A DNA stretch of 64,000 nucleotides, taken from positions 5,952,001 to 6,016,000 of the forward strand of contig CAUJLY010000006.1 of NCBI GenBank assembly GCA_963281155.1. The letters run 5' to 3'. This DNA comes from Rhabditophanes sp. KR3021 (Eukaryota; Nematoda; Chromadorea; Rhabditida; Alloionematidae). Every line of letters starts with the position of its first letter. Positions within the stretch are counted from its first letter, which is position 1. Positions 1-12,270 of the stretch are shown here, one piece after another. Made by a program: the position numbers and the translations under genes. The notes under the pieces were generated by a model. The model saw only the letters and a program-made list of their open reading frames with translations. It had not been told where the DNA came from and searched no databases.

Positions 1-1588
1 ATAATCGACCATGAGATTGGTATAGACTTCGAGCTGATATCTTGTGAATTGGATTATTACGTAGATGAATGTTTATGATATCACTTGCTCCCGTCATTTC
101 AGAAGAAATACTTGTCATAGTCAACTTTCTGGTCCTTTGAATTGGATGCATTGGTAACTGATGTGAACTTGGTATTGATGAATTAAATTTATGCTGAACT
201 TTTGATTCTATAATTGGTGAGAGTGTTGGACGGAGAAGTGCGCTTTCAGCAGCTTCACTTTCAGCATTACTATCACTATCCTCTAAAGCAGAATGAAGTC
301 TGGCATATACTTCAGGGTCGACTTCCTGGGGGGCATTCTTGCTCTCCTAAATTGCTGGATGCTGTTGGTCGTACGGCAACTTTGTTAATGTGTTCCTCAA
401 CGATGGATGATGTCATAACCATTTCTGGAACATTTTCAGTTTTGACATCCAAAGAAAAGCCACATAATCTATTTAAGAGACAACGAATTCTTTTTCCCTT
501 TTGCTTTCAACTCCATTTTGTAGATCAACTTCTGAATAAAGTTCCTTGTACAGAAGACCAAAAAAGGCAGCCGAAAGTACGATCAAGCTCATAAACCACA
601 AAGTTTTCTGCCATTCAAATGTTTTAATTAGAAAAGTTAATATTGGGGGCATTACTATACATCCAACCCCGGATCCAGCTACAGCTATTCCAGTTGCCAG
701 GGCTCTTTTACTTTCAAAATAATAGCCAACCATTACGATAGAGGGCAAGTAAATGCATCCAAAGCCTATTCCTAGAATGAAAACAAAATTGCATAAATAT
801 TTAATAGAAAGAACTTGGTTGATATAATTTGAAAGTATCTAAGTTTGATAATTCTAAACAAATTAAAAATACTAACCTCCAATTAAACCATACGTAAACA
901 AAAATACATACACATTTGGTGAAAAGCTTGAGGCGAAGAAACCGATAGCGGAAATGATACTTCCGACAACCACAACATCCCGAGATCCATACTTGTTGAC
1001 TAGACCGCCAACTATTGGTCCTACGAGCAAGTAACTTCCTACTAATAAGGAACCAATTAAAGATGTTAATGCTTTCGAAGATCCAAATGCTTTTTGAAAA
1101 GGATCTATCAAAGTTCCAAAAGAGGAAGCAACGCCATCTACTATCATGTTGCTAAGGAAAGCAGCAATTACAATAACCCAGCCATAACCGCCATCTGGAG
1201 GTCTAGGGACAAGATCAAGAAGGGGTTCAGCATTCAACATATCCCCGCATTCATTTAAATTTAGTTCGGAGGTGTAATTTGACTGAAGATCAGGATTGTA
1301 ATCAAAACAACTTTCTAAATATGACATATTGTCATCTTTCGCTTGATCCTCGTTGCCATTTTCACTTTCTACAACTTCTGAAATGAATGAACCATTCATT
1401 GGTGCATTTGAATCATTATTTATGCTTAATGTATTGAGAAGCAATGTTTCTTGATTTTCTTCGAAAGGCATTGGCGTTGTTTCTGGAATTTCAATTACTA
1501 GTGGCCGTTCAATTAATTGAAGAGCCTCTTCGGGTACAAGTTCAACAATAAAAGGTCTATTTTCCTTATTTTCATCTGGATCTCCCAT
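1..1588 (-). CDS. SLC16 monocarboxylate transporter-like protein, 3' part beyond window
   Basis: Major-facilitator proton-linked monocarboxylate transporter of the plasma membrane, by family. Exon 1 (1588-877) encodes a long acidic cytoplasmic N-terminus and then the SLC16 signature DGGYGWVIV at residues 132-140, followed by TM1-TM4. After a 105-nt intron (876-772), exon 2 starts at 771 and gives TM5-TM6. Downstream the reading frame changes twice. Two GT-AG introns resolve this in phase: 551-469 (83 nt, donor GTACAA) and 380-326 (55 nt). That gives exons 771-552, 468-381 and 325 to the left edge. The exons after TM6 encode the polar central loop; TM7-12 lie outside the window. Exons 1-2 and the family are clear; the 551-469 intron has a weak donor and could instead reflect an indel. 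ATG 1588 is the first in-frame Met. Confidence 0.8.
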
Positions 1589-3464
1589 ATTTCTATGAGT
1601 TCAAGTAATAATAATGTTAAAAAACTTAACTAACCTTGAAAAGATAGGTGACAAGTAGAAAATATTTAACAGTCAAATTAGAACCTTTGGTACCGTGAAT
1701 TTGCAATACTAAAATAATATTACTAATAAATAATCAAAAAATATTTGCAAAACTAAATACGTTTATTACTGGTCATTATGAGCCTCATCATTCTAACTAT
1801 TTCTCATTTTATTATTTAAAAGGAGACCCTATTTATTGAAAGTTAAGGGAGTATATGGCTATAATATAGAAATGTCTTTGTATTGCCTGCGCTCTGTCTT
1901 CGCCTTAGGCTTACAAAAAGAGACGGCGCAAAGTATAGTTTAATATATGTGTATGTATATTTGGATAAAAATTGAAAGTAAGTATTTTGCTGGTGCCATT
2001 ATATTTTATATTTTCGAAAAAGCAAAAAGGAATTGTTGGTGAGGAGGCCTGCTTTTGCACTGTTTGGAAGCATATGAGAAATAGAGAACATTTTACTCAC
2101 ATATTATGTTTTATGCATATGTTGAAATTTTTAAATAAGCTGACATGCACCATACAAACACTGATACATAGCAAACATCAGTAAAAATAAAAATGGATAT
2201 TAGAAGAAATGATGATGAAGGCACAGAGATGTGATGAGTTTGAATGCTTAACGGATGTCCTAAAAATTTTATTTTTGCGCGCCGTCTTAAATTTTTTAAC
2301 CAGAACGAAGACGACAAAGCGGTATACTATATGAATATGTATAGATATTTATTCATTATTCCCTTTAGCTTTTTATACAGAATTTCGTTGGTTCCTTTTG
2401 TCTTGAAATGACTAACACCAAAACTATAATTTAGCACATACAACTAAATTATTTTAAATATGTTATGAGTCTATAATCATTAAGAATTTTGTGTATATAA
2501 GTGTATGTGCGTTAAATATTAAAATGTAAAACTATATAATAACCAAAGCCTGGGTAAGCTGAAACTTTGTTTATAAAACGTAAACAAATTAAATAACCTT
2601 TTTCAATAATATTATTTTTCCGCTTGGATATTACGTCAATATTCATACACTAAAAGATCAGTTGATTAATTTATACATTTGTATATAAATTAAAAGCCAA
2701 AGTATTAGGCAAGAGCTTAAAAATATAAGGTTACATCTGGATATAAAGTTATTGTCTTTAGTACTTTAAAATAATATATTTTTATACAACAAATTTATTT
2801 TAAGGGCACATCAAATATCTACCAAATACGAAGGCATTATCTGAATGCAAACACTAAAACAGTTATTTTATAATTTTATCGGAGGATTTATCAAGCCATT
2901 TAATCTTTTTAAGGAGTATTATATGGCATTTACAAATATTGCTATCCAATATAAATACATTTCCATAAAAATTAAAACATTAATGAGAAGGCAACATGCC
3001 GTTTATGTATTAAACTTGGAGGCACATTTTAAAAACTGTACATACTTTCTAAATGCGTTTCTTGAAGTCATACACAAATATCTACCAAAAAATACTTCAA
3101 CAATTATTTATGAATTTCTTTATCACATTTCAACGAAAACAATTTTCATAGGAAATTATTGAAACGAAATTGTAACTTTAAAAAGTATACAAATAATTTT
3201 AATGTGTACAAAACCAAATTGAAATTTTCAACAAAAAGAACATAAAAGTCAATTAATTGAATATAGATTGATCAAGTCTCAATATATAAAAATACATAAA
3301 AATAAGTTGTGTTGCGGGAGAGTAAAAATATATTGAATTAATAATCATATTAAAGTATTCATTTCAAAATAATGTATTTTTGTGGAAAGGAGTTGTACTG
3401 ATATCTGGGATCAGGAATGTGTTAGCAATAAGCTGTTTTTATTTCAAATAAAGATAATAGTACC
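1589..3464. other. Intergenic, no gene recognised
   Basis: AT-rich spacer between the 5' end of the SLC16 gene and the 3' end of the SLC7 gene. It should hold the SLC16 promoter and the SLC7 3' UTR. The few short open frames (for example 2845-3162 plus) have low-complexity AT-driven translations and no splice context. Confidence 0.6.
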
Positions 3465-5002
3465 CTATTCATTTTTTTCATTTTCATCCGCAACTAAAAA
3501 AAGAATTTGGAAGAATTTGGTTAAACTGTTTGAAAATGAATTAAAAAACTTGGGTTTGTTTTTCCAAGCAATAAAAACGACGTAAACTGGAACAGCAGTA
3601 AGCATAATTGCAATGCCGATTGCTGTATCTTTCGGAGCTCCATAAATTGGTACTAACACCAGTGCGATACATCCTGTCAAAAAAATTGTAGGCCAAATAA
3701 GATTAACCTAAAATATAGTTGGTAAATAAAACTAAATAAAAAATTTACCTTAATTGGTCTAACGGCATCAGGCATTGTTTTTCTAAAGACAAACAAAGCA
3801 ACAATTGCTCCGGCAATGGCCAGCCAATAACTAATAGCGATGTAGTTAATTAAAGAAAAGACATTATTACTCAAAACTAAATATGCCAATGAAAGAGCAC
3901 CAGTCAAAACAACAGCGGGAATCGGAGTTTTGGTTTTTTTATTAATCATTGTCAAAATGAGTGGCATTTGACCTTCGCGTGCTCCAACAAAGAATAGGCG
4001 AGATGATGTGAAAATAACTCCATTGGCTGATCCTAATGTGGAACATGCAACAAAAAATGGCATGATAAATGCAGCTGGACGATACACTTTCCCAGCGTAC
4101 TCAATTGCTACAGCTGGCGAAATTAACATTTCGTCTGGGGAAATTACTGCATAAAAGGCAATGTTAGTCAAAACATAAATTACAGTAACTGAAATTCCAG
4201 AGATCAAGATAGCTAAAGGCAAATTCTTTCTTGGATTTTGAAGCTCTTCAACAATAAAATTCAAGTAATTCCATCCTTGGTAAGCAAAGAGACCAGAATA
4301 GAAAGCCAAAGAAATACTTCCAAAGTCGTGAGTTGTGCCTTCCCAAATATTTTCAAAAGATTCGCGATATCTACCGCCTTCCCAAATAATCAAATACAAT
4401 CCAGTAGCAATGATCCATATTAAAGCAATTACCTTTGCGATTGTGAAATAATCTTGTACTTTTGTAGCGACACGAACAGAAATGCAATTGATTGCTGTCA
4501 AAAGAATAATGAGAGCAGCAGCCATCAATTGAGCCAGACCGTCGGGTGCAGGACAGTGAGGATAGACCATTTGAAGCATGTAAATTGAAAATGTCAATGC
4601 AACAATCGTGCATGTACATGGTCTGACAACAATAGCTTCAATCCAAAGTCTAACAAATCCTAAAAATGGTCCAAACGCTTCCATGATGTAAGCATAATCA
4701 CCGCCACTTTTTTTTATCAAAGTTCCTAATTCAGCATAACAATAAGATCCGATTCCTGCAAAAATTCCGCAAATTAGCCACACCAGTAAAGAAAGTCCCA
4801 CACTTCCTGCTTTTTCTTGGACTCCTGTTGGGGCAACAAAAATTCCTGATCCAATAATACAGCCAACAATCATTGTTACTCCATTCCACAAAGTCAAAGA
4901 CTTTTCCAAGCCTCCTTTTGTAGTACTTTCCTCGGAGGCATCATTGTCATCAACTGGTTTTAGAGGCTGAGTCTCTGGTTTTTCGGAATCACCAAGTGCC
5001 AT
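3465..5002 (-). CDS. SLC7 L-type / y+L amino-acid transporter light chain (aat-like)
   Basis: Twelve-TM amino-acid exchanger of the LAT/y+LAT group. Two exons, 5002-3749 and 3707-3465, joined across a 41-nt GT-AG intron (3748-3708), give about 498 aa, the usual LAT length. Residues 44-60 hold the TM1 substrate loop with IIGSGIF (GSG at 51-53). TM3-TM4 contain VRPCTCTIVALTF, and Cys150 in YPHCPAPDG lies where LAT proteins disulphide-bond to the 4F2-type heavy chain. The helices continue to TM12, and the C-terminus is charged (ends EKNE). By family it exchanges large neutral or cationic amino acids across the plasma membrane. The closest known relatives are the C. elegans AAT proteins; which paralogue cannot be told. 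It reads intact. Confidence 0.93.
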
Positions 5003-8000
5003 ATTGTGCTTTTAAATAGATAGTTAGTATAGTATATATTTACTAAGATGCGACTATAATGGGATAGGAAATTATTTGAAATGAGTTCAAGTTAAATCTC
5101 GACGATTTGACAGATTTTAAAATGATGAGATTATACCCATACAAGGTTATACTAATCAAAAAAGTTAGAAGAGCATTAGCCAAAAAGTCTTTAAATTATT
5201 TAAAAGTAGATCTTTAAGATAATCAAGTAGATAAGTTTCTATGACGTAAAAGAAGATTAAATGGTATCATATAAGCAAAATAGTTTTAGATGATAAATAA
5301 ACTAATAAAAATTTAATGGGTACTGACAAATATATCGGATGTTTAATTATGTCAAAATAACGTAATTGAACATATATATGCAAAAAGTATGCTTTATATA
5401 CACTAACTAACGACAAATAAAAGGTACATTTTTCATTTAATTAAAAATAATATTTTACCAATGAACTTGTCCAAAATACATAAACTCTTTATATTGTAAA
5501 ATACTCTTATATGTATACACAAGTATAAATTGAAATGTTTTGGTGGTGAACCGACACTCTTGTTTGCAAAATGAGGTATTGTTGCACAACAATATAATAA
5601 AAATATGTCACTTTTAAGTACACGCGAAAATGAGAATTTAATATACGGCATCAAAGATATATTATTAAGTATTCAAGAACAAGATTAAATAAATATAAGT
5701 AATTTTATTTATCATTTATTTTATCACTGAAATGAACTCAACAAAAAGACGATAGTACATCTGTTTAATTGGGTGTTGTGAAGATGTATTCTTTACACCA
5801 TAAACTGAAAATGTGGTATATCAGATATAATTACGTTAGTAAAGAGAGTTTATATTAAATATGATACAATTCATTTTAATGGAGGACGAATTATTAAAAT
5901 CTTTCTAGACTCAATAAAATTGGCATTTGTTTTCCAAAGATTAGCATAAATGTCTTCGAGGCTACATAAAGTTACTTTTTGTTTAATATAAATCAATATG
6001 TTTGTTACTCTTAAGTTTATTAATATGTAAAAGATTAATAAATTAAAGGAAATAATTCTTTTCCATCTCTCTGACTTTATAGACTCAATAAAACTTAAGT
6101 ATGGCTAATCGTTAATTTTCATTTTTTAGATAATATAAGCTATTAAACATATATATTCCTAAGCAACTATTTAACAAATAATTTACGCAAAAATATTCAA
6201 TCGAGGCATTAGCTTACAAAAAAGGCCCATATAAAACCAACCATTGTCATATAATTTGCCTCTATTTCAAAGATTTCCATTTAAACACTATTAAGGAAGC
6301 AAATTTAAATACATGATTAATTGTTGTACAGCTTGATAATATCATTAATGATTATCAAACCACAATACTTTATTAATCAAGATTCTAAACGCAGAATCAA
6401 ACAAATGCCAACCATTTTTAAAGCTGTGCAATACGGATTGAATAAATCTAATATTATTCTACAACTTATTATGAAATCAAGTAAATTGTGTTAGTAAATA
6501 GGTAAGAGTTAATTGTACTTTTTTATCAGCCAATCTAGTCTGCCACATAATTTAGTGTATACATCAAAACCACACGTTGTCGTCAAAAACGGCATTACTA
6601 GTCTTTCAAATAAATAGAAGAAGAGAATAAGGTACGTTTTAAACTTTTTAATAACTAAAAACAAAAATAGTCTAACATTACTGTGTGTAATTAGTTTTCG
6701 TCCTTTATTTGCCCTGCTTAGTCAATGTTTGTATTTTATCAAAAATGCGTCTCCCTTCCATCAAATGATGATGGCATCAAGTTAAGTGACCGAAAGTTGA
6801 AAGGTGTATATAAATGGTAAATAAATATTTAAAATTGTTTAAAAGAGATTGAATGAGTTTAAAGTGAAATAATAGGATTAAATGTTTTTGGATACAATTA
6901 GAACAAAAAGGACAAGAAGTGTAACATATTGGCATTATAATTGTCGACTTATCCCACACTTGAACTGCAATAATGTCAAAGGGATGTGCTTGTTTTGCGG
7001 TTCAATCTAAAAGGATCTATTTTATGAATGCGAAATAAGATTTGAATGGTAGGATGATTTGATTGTATCCATTAACACATTTGCTATGATGTATTCGGCA
7101 TCTGTTAACACCGGGATTTATTAAATAATTTAGCCTAATTATGGTCCTATTTATGATTTTATTACAATAATATGGGCTTTAAAAAAGATGAGCCACATAT
7201 AATGTGTAAAAGTGAGAGAGTAGTTGAGACAAACAGGATACATTTAGGATTAGGCAAAAGATTGACGTTTTAATAAGAAAAAAGTTATTACTAAGATATA
7301 TTTTAGATACATTATGTGTATGCTGTAGTTGATAATGTTGGCCCAGTACAATGTGAAGAATTAATTAATAAACACCTGCTGTCAAGTAGAATACTCTTTA
7401 AATAGATGATTCATTTTTTCAAAGTAAAATTTGAAAATATTATTGCTTAAGCACATAAAACCTATTTTCAAATATTACTATGCATTGATATATCTGAAAA
7501 GATTATTAATATTCTGTTATATAAAAGTCAGAATGATGTAATCTATATACTTTTCATTAAATGGTCTCAATCTTTAATTCGAGCTAAAAGATAGCAAAAT
7601 TATTGTGGCACTTGATAAAAGAGTGTGGTGCGCATTACATATATACTAATAAAAACCTCATTTATACATCTGCAGACTGTTTTGTAAAGCATATGTGACT
7701 AGCATCTTAATACAAAGCATTATAACCGAAATAATTGCTTGGGATAAATAGTATTGGTAATGAATATTTCACGGAGATTTACAAGCTAAATTACTCACAA
7801 CTGATAATATTGATATGTCATCACTATTAAACATTTTCTCATCAAAATAAAGTCTTCAAACTACTATTTAAATTTTATTTATATAGGAACGATTAAATCA
7901 CGAGGTGTACAAACATAGTATTTGAACCTATTTTAGTCGTTAAAAGTTAGCTTTTCGATTTAATTAAAAAAGGTAAACAATAACATTCGACTACTTCACA

Positions 8001-8689
8001 CTTTAATATTTGTAAAACTTAATATATTCATAAGAATGTGTTATTGGTGCAAATTTTCTATGTTAAAAATAGTATAGATATTTTATAATTTCAAAAGAAC
8101 AAAAACTTAAATTAAAACAAAACAAAAATGTTAAACTGACAAGAATTTTATTTTTAAGAAATGTTTGTCAAGAAACCTCCTTTCAATTGATATTTAAAAC
8201 TATAATGCCTATGCTTAATCATTTGGCAAAACTTTTAATCTTCCAAACATGTTCTAAACCATTTTTTCATTCAAATTAATTCACTGCACATCACATCCTT
8301 TATTGTGAAAATAGAAGCTTAACTTAACTAACAAACTCAAAAGTATGCCCATTCAAACTTTCTAATTTTCATGAAAAGCAATGAAGTATGTTATCTAAAG
8401 ATTAAATTCATTCTTTTAGAAAATTAACCAGATATTTATACATTTCTTCAAAACTACTTCGACCAAAAAATAAATAATAATAATAAATTAATACATTCGC
8501 AGGAAAAATGATGAAATATATTAATAGACACTTGGCAGGGAACAAAAAACTCTCTTACAAAATTTAAAGTTATGCCTGGCATTATGACGCATTAAAGACG
8601 ATTTTTCTTGCTAGATAGATATGCAAATATTTCCTACTTTTGTGTCGTGGCTTATACCAGATATTTTTTAATATTACTTTTTTAGAAAC
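5003..8689. other. 3.7 kb intergenic, no gene recognised
   Basis: Very AT-rich spacer between the divergently transcribed SLC7 (minus) and SLC5 (plus) genes, so it must contain both promoters. I see no ORF with family features, no tRNA-like B-box and no obvious repeat array. Confidence 0.6.
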
Positions 8690-10399
8690 ATGATACATTT
8701 TTTTGACATTTCTGTGGCTGTGGTATTGCTTGGAGCCATATCATTTATTGGAGTTTACAAAGCTAGACAAAGCTCCACAAATGGAAATCAAAAGCCTCTT
8801 GGTGTTATTTCTGTTGCCCTGTCAGTATGTTCCGGCTATCTTTCAGCTGTCTCATTACTTGGATTTCCATCAGAAGTTTATTTCCGAGGAGCTATGTTAT
8901 ATTGGTACGGAATAATGTATTGTATTGCTTTTCCAATAATTGCATACGTATTTTTACCAATTTTGTATGATGAAAAGTATTCCAATGTATACCATTACCT
9001 GGAATTTCGATTTTCATTTTACTCAAGATTTATTGCTTCTATTTCATTCATTATTATGACAGTTATTTACATGTCGATTGCGTTGTATGCACCTGCATTG
9101 GCCTTGTCCTCAATTTTGGATATCCCTCTTTTAGTGACAATCATAACAACCGCCGTCTTTGCGTCATTTTATTTGTATTCAGTAAGTAATATAATTATAA
9201 TATTCTGGCTAATTTTACATCTCATTTAGGGAGGTCTAAAAGCAGGCATTTTAACATCAGCCCTTCAAATGATTTTAATATTGCTAAGTTTTTTGGCCAT
9301 CGTCATGGCATCCCTATATCAATATGGTTTAACTGACATTTATAACTCAGTTGTTGAAGATCGTAGGTTATATTTAGTAGACTTCAGAATGGATCCCCGG
9401 ATAAGACACTCGGCCCCTGCATTAATAATCGGTGGAACTTTTTTGATGATATCACTTTTTGCAACCAACCAATTGTCCGTTCAAAGATATACAGCTATGC
9501 GAAGCTTGCAAAAAGCCCAACACGTCGTACTTTTGAATATACCTATTAATTTTGCAATTTTAACAATGTACGTTATTGTTGGTTTAATTATGTATGGTGT
9601 ATATGATCAAGATTGCCAACCCGACATCAAAAAACAAGATCAAATTTTCCCAACTTTTGTTCTACACAAATTATCTTGGATTCCTGGCATGGTGGGTCTT
9701 TTTGTGGCTGCTATTTACTCAGCAGGAATCAGTACTCTCACTGCGTCATACAATGCATTGTCTGAAGTCTTAATAGAAGATATAATCTCTGTTTGGTATA
9801 GAAAATATCACAGTTCCAAGGCTTTAAACTTGGACTTGAGGTCAAAACTTTCTCACACCTTGCCAATCGGATTAGCTTTAATTTCAATATTGTTTGCTTA
9901 TTGCATTAACCATATGGATACAATGATTCTGGAAATATCTTTTTCCATTTTCGGAGCTTCTGGTGGCATCATTGTTGGAGTCTATTTTATTGGAATGTTT
10001 TGCCCGTGGATTAAGTCACCAATATCTGCTCTCTTTGCACAACTATGTAGTATCTACTTTATTTTGTTCTTAGTAATAATGAACATTTACTACAAAAATA
10101 AGCCATTCAATTTGCCACTTAGTAATATGTGTTCCTTGAATGGAAGTAGTTTTTTAAACCATCCATTATACGAATATCATGACGTAATGCCAAGTCCTGT
10201 ATCAACTGGTGTTTTGCACTGGCTTTCGCAAATATCCTATCAATATTACACTTTAGTTGGAGTTCTGGTAACTTTCGTTGTTGCCAATGCTCTTGAAACT
10301 TTTATTAGGCTTGAAAATTTGATCACGAGATATCAACAAAAAACAACTGCAATTCGTCGTGATGAAACATTTGAAATGATTTCAACTATGTTGCCATAA
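8690..10399 (+). CDS. SLC5 sodium-coupled solute transporter (SMCT/SMVT-like)
   Basis: Sodium:solute symporter of the SLC5A5/6/8/12 branch. Exons 8690-9181 and 9230-10399, joined across a 48-nt intron (9182-9229), give 553 aa, slightly shorter than vertebrate SMCTs (about 600). Family landmarks are LSVCSGYLSAVSLLGFPSEVYFRG after TM1 (quoted in two overlapping parts: LSVCSGYLSAVSL and LGFPSEVYFRG), YSGGLKAGILTSALQ at the exon junction, ATNQLSVQRY, and FVAAIYSAGISTLTASYNAL in the Na+-site helix. Likely substrates are monocarboxylates, vitamins or iodide; the sequence does not decide. The ATG lies 4 nt after a TTTTTTAG acceptor (AG at 8684-8685), probably a trans-splice site. An AATAAA at 10461-10466 is a plausible poly(A) signal. 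Confidence 0.92.
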
Positions 10400-10843
10400 T
10401 ATTTAAATTGTATGCTTATTTCACATATAAACATATATTAATGCATACAAATGTTTTTTAAATAAATTATTTGTCAAAAAAGAAAAATGTTTCGTTTGCT
10501 TGGTATGAAAATGTACCATCAAATTGTTCTAAAAGTCAAATTGATATTTGTAAAGTAAAATGCAGAACAACATTCAGAATGTATCAAAAATGTAATGTTT
10601 GCAAATGATTTTGATCCAAATATTTAACCAAACATCACTAAAATACTCTTTTTTGTAGTATTCAATGTATCTATGAATATCGCTGTTTGTTATAACAAAT
10701 ATTTTTAATGATCCTTACAATAAACAAAAATAATTGACTTTCTAATAAATACTAAGAAAACAATTATAAGTTAAAAAACATTTTTTAATTGAGTGTGTAT
10801 AATTTATTTGCTAAAGACATTATTTTTAATTTATCCTAAATTA
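10400..10843. other. Convergent 3' region of the SLC5 and ZP genes
   Basis: Short AT-rich spacer between two convergent genes. It holds the SLC5 AATAAA at 10461-10466 and the presumed 3' UTR of the ZP-domain gene. No independent gene is visible. Confidence 0.6.
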
Positions 10844-12270
10844 TTATGTACACTTATAGTTCGAACAAGTATCAGTCGTGTTTTCTTTCAATTTCAACGT
10901 AATCTGACAATCATACTTCACGTTTCCATTATCAGCAAACTTATAAATGGTACTTTTTTGGAAAGCGACCAAATCTTCAATATACTCCAAATTATCATTT
11001 AAATGCTTATCAATTGAACAACTAAAAACGAGATAAATTAATATTTAATAAATAATTTATGTGTGGCGTACCCATTTGAATCAATTATTTCCACCTTGCT
11101 TTTGTTTTCATCTTTAGCAAAACAGTTATGAATTGTCATGCAGTATTTATTCTTTGCTGATTCTGTGCTACTGCAATTCCATTTATGAATGACATTCTGT
11201 CCAATGGTTGCTTTGTCAACTATTTTGTTACTATTCGCTGAATCCTCAAATATTTGATAAGTACAATCTGGCAACACTTGCACAGCTTCAATCTCTTGAA
11301 TTTTTTTAATGGAGACTTCAAGCGATTGCGATATGATGCCGTTTATATTTGGATATAAGCATTCAAGATTCAGAATTGAACGTTTATTATCAAAAACAAT
11401 ATTATCATCAGAAACAAATACAAGCTTAATTGATGCTTGCACATTGTTACTCGTTTCCTACAAATAAAACTTATTTTTTCTAAATCTCAATTAAGTATTT
11501 TAATTTTTTCTCCGAATTTCATTTTGACCTTATTTTTTTACTACGCTAAATAGCAATGAAATGGTCATCATTTATTCTTACATTTGTTGTTATTCAGACA
11601 TGAAAGATGCTTCCTAATTCCAAAAACACAAAGAAGCAATAAGTAGACCGAAAGATGACATTACTTTTATGAATAATTGTCTACTTTTGTTAAATGTTTT
11701 TTGTAAATAATTATGCCGATAGTGTATTTGAATAAATTAGAATTTTGTCCCAACATAAATGCTGTTTGCTGAGCAAATTTGTAACACTTGTTATACCAAC
11801 TTACATTAGAATAAAAAACCATCCCACAGGTTCCTAATTGCAGTTTAAACGGTGTAGAGAGTGGGTTCTTTGGTTGCTTGTTAAATAAATCATTTTGTAA
11901 AGAACCATTGAGTTTCAGACCATTAATATAATTACTCCCAATAAAGTAACGACACTCTTTGTTGTTAATATGATCTAAGGCATACAAAAAACCTTTCACC
12001 GAAGGATGTACATTAGAAAATGAAATGTCTATTGACTCCCTCGAGCAGGATAAGTTGATATTCTCCAAACTAATTATTTTATCATCCGCCTTCACCAATT
12101 CATGATTCTCCTCACCACCAATACCTTCAATAATTTTTTTAACTTTCCCTAATTCAACCTATAAAATTAACTTTATTTTTAAAATTACTTATCCATCCTA
12201 AATATTTTTCCATAGCACTTACAAAATTAAAAATAAGAAATAAGAAGTTAATAAAAAAAATGATCTGCAT
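10844..12270 (-). CDS. ZP-domain (cuticlin-like) secreted protein
   Basis: Four exons, 12270-12223, 12158-11805, 11457-11072 and 11021-10844, all GT-AG and in phase, encode 321 aa. Exon 1 is a signal peptide (MQIIFFINFLFLIFNF). The ZP-N module has its four cysteines at C54, C85 (KECRYF), C127 (LGTCGM) and C167 (LECLYP). The ZP-C module follows with DCTYQIF, NGCSIDKHL and KFADNGNVKYDCQITLKL. ZP proteins polymerise into cuticle or extracellular matrix filaments; nematode cuticlins are the nearest known group. Unusually, the protein stops only a dozen residues after the ZP-C module (CSNYKCT), with no visible furin site or C-terminal membrane anchor. Either the anchor is lost or a further exon is missed. 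ATG 12270 is chosen because it gives the signal peptide. Confidence 0.87.

Noticed and set aside
214..594. Open frame on the plus strand
   Set aside because: Antisense to the SLC16 loop exons, which show family-consistent acidic loop sequence on the minus strand.
2845..3162. 105-codon open frame, plus strand
   Set aside because: AT-driven composition, no motif, no splice or promoter context.
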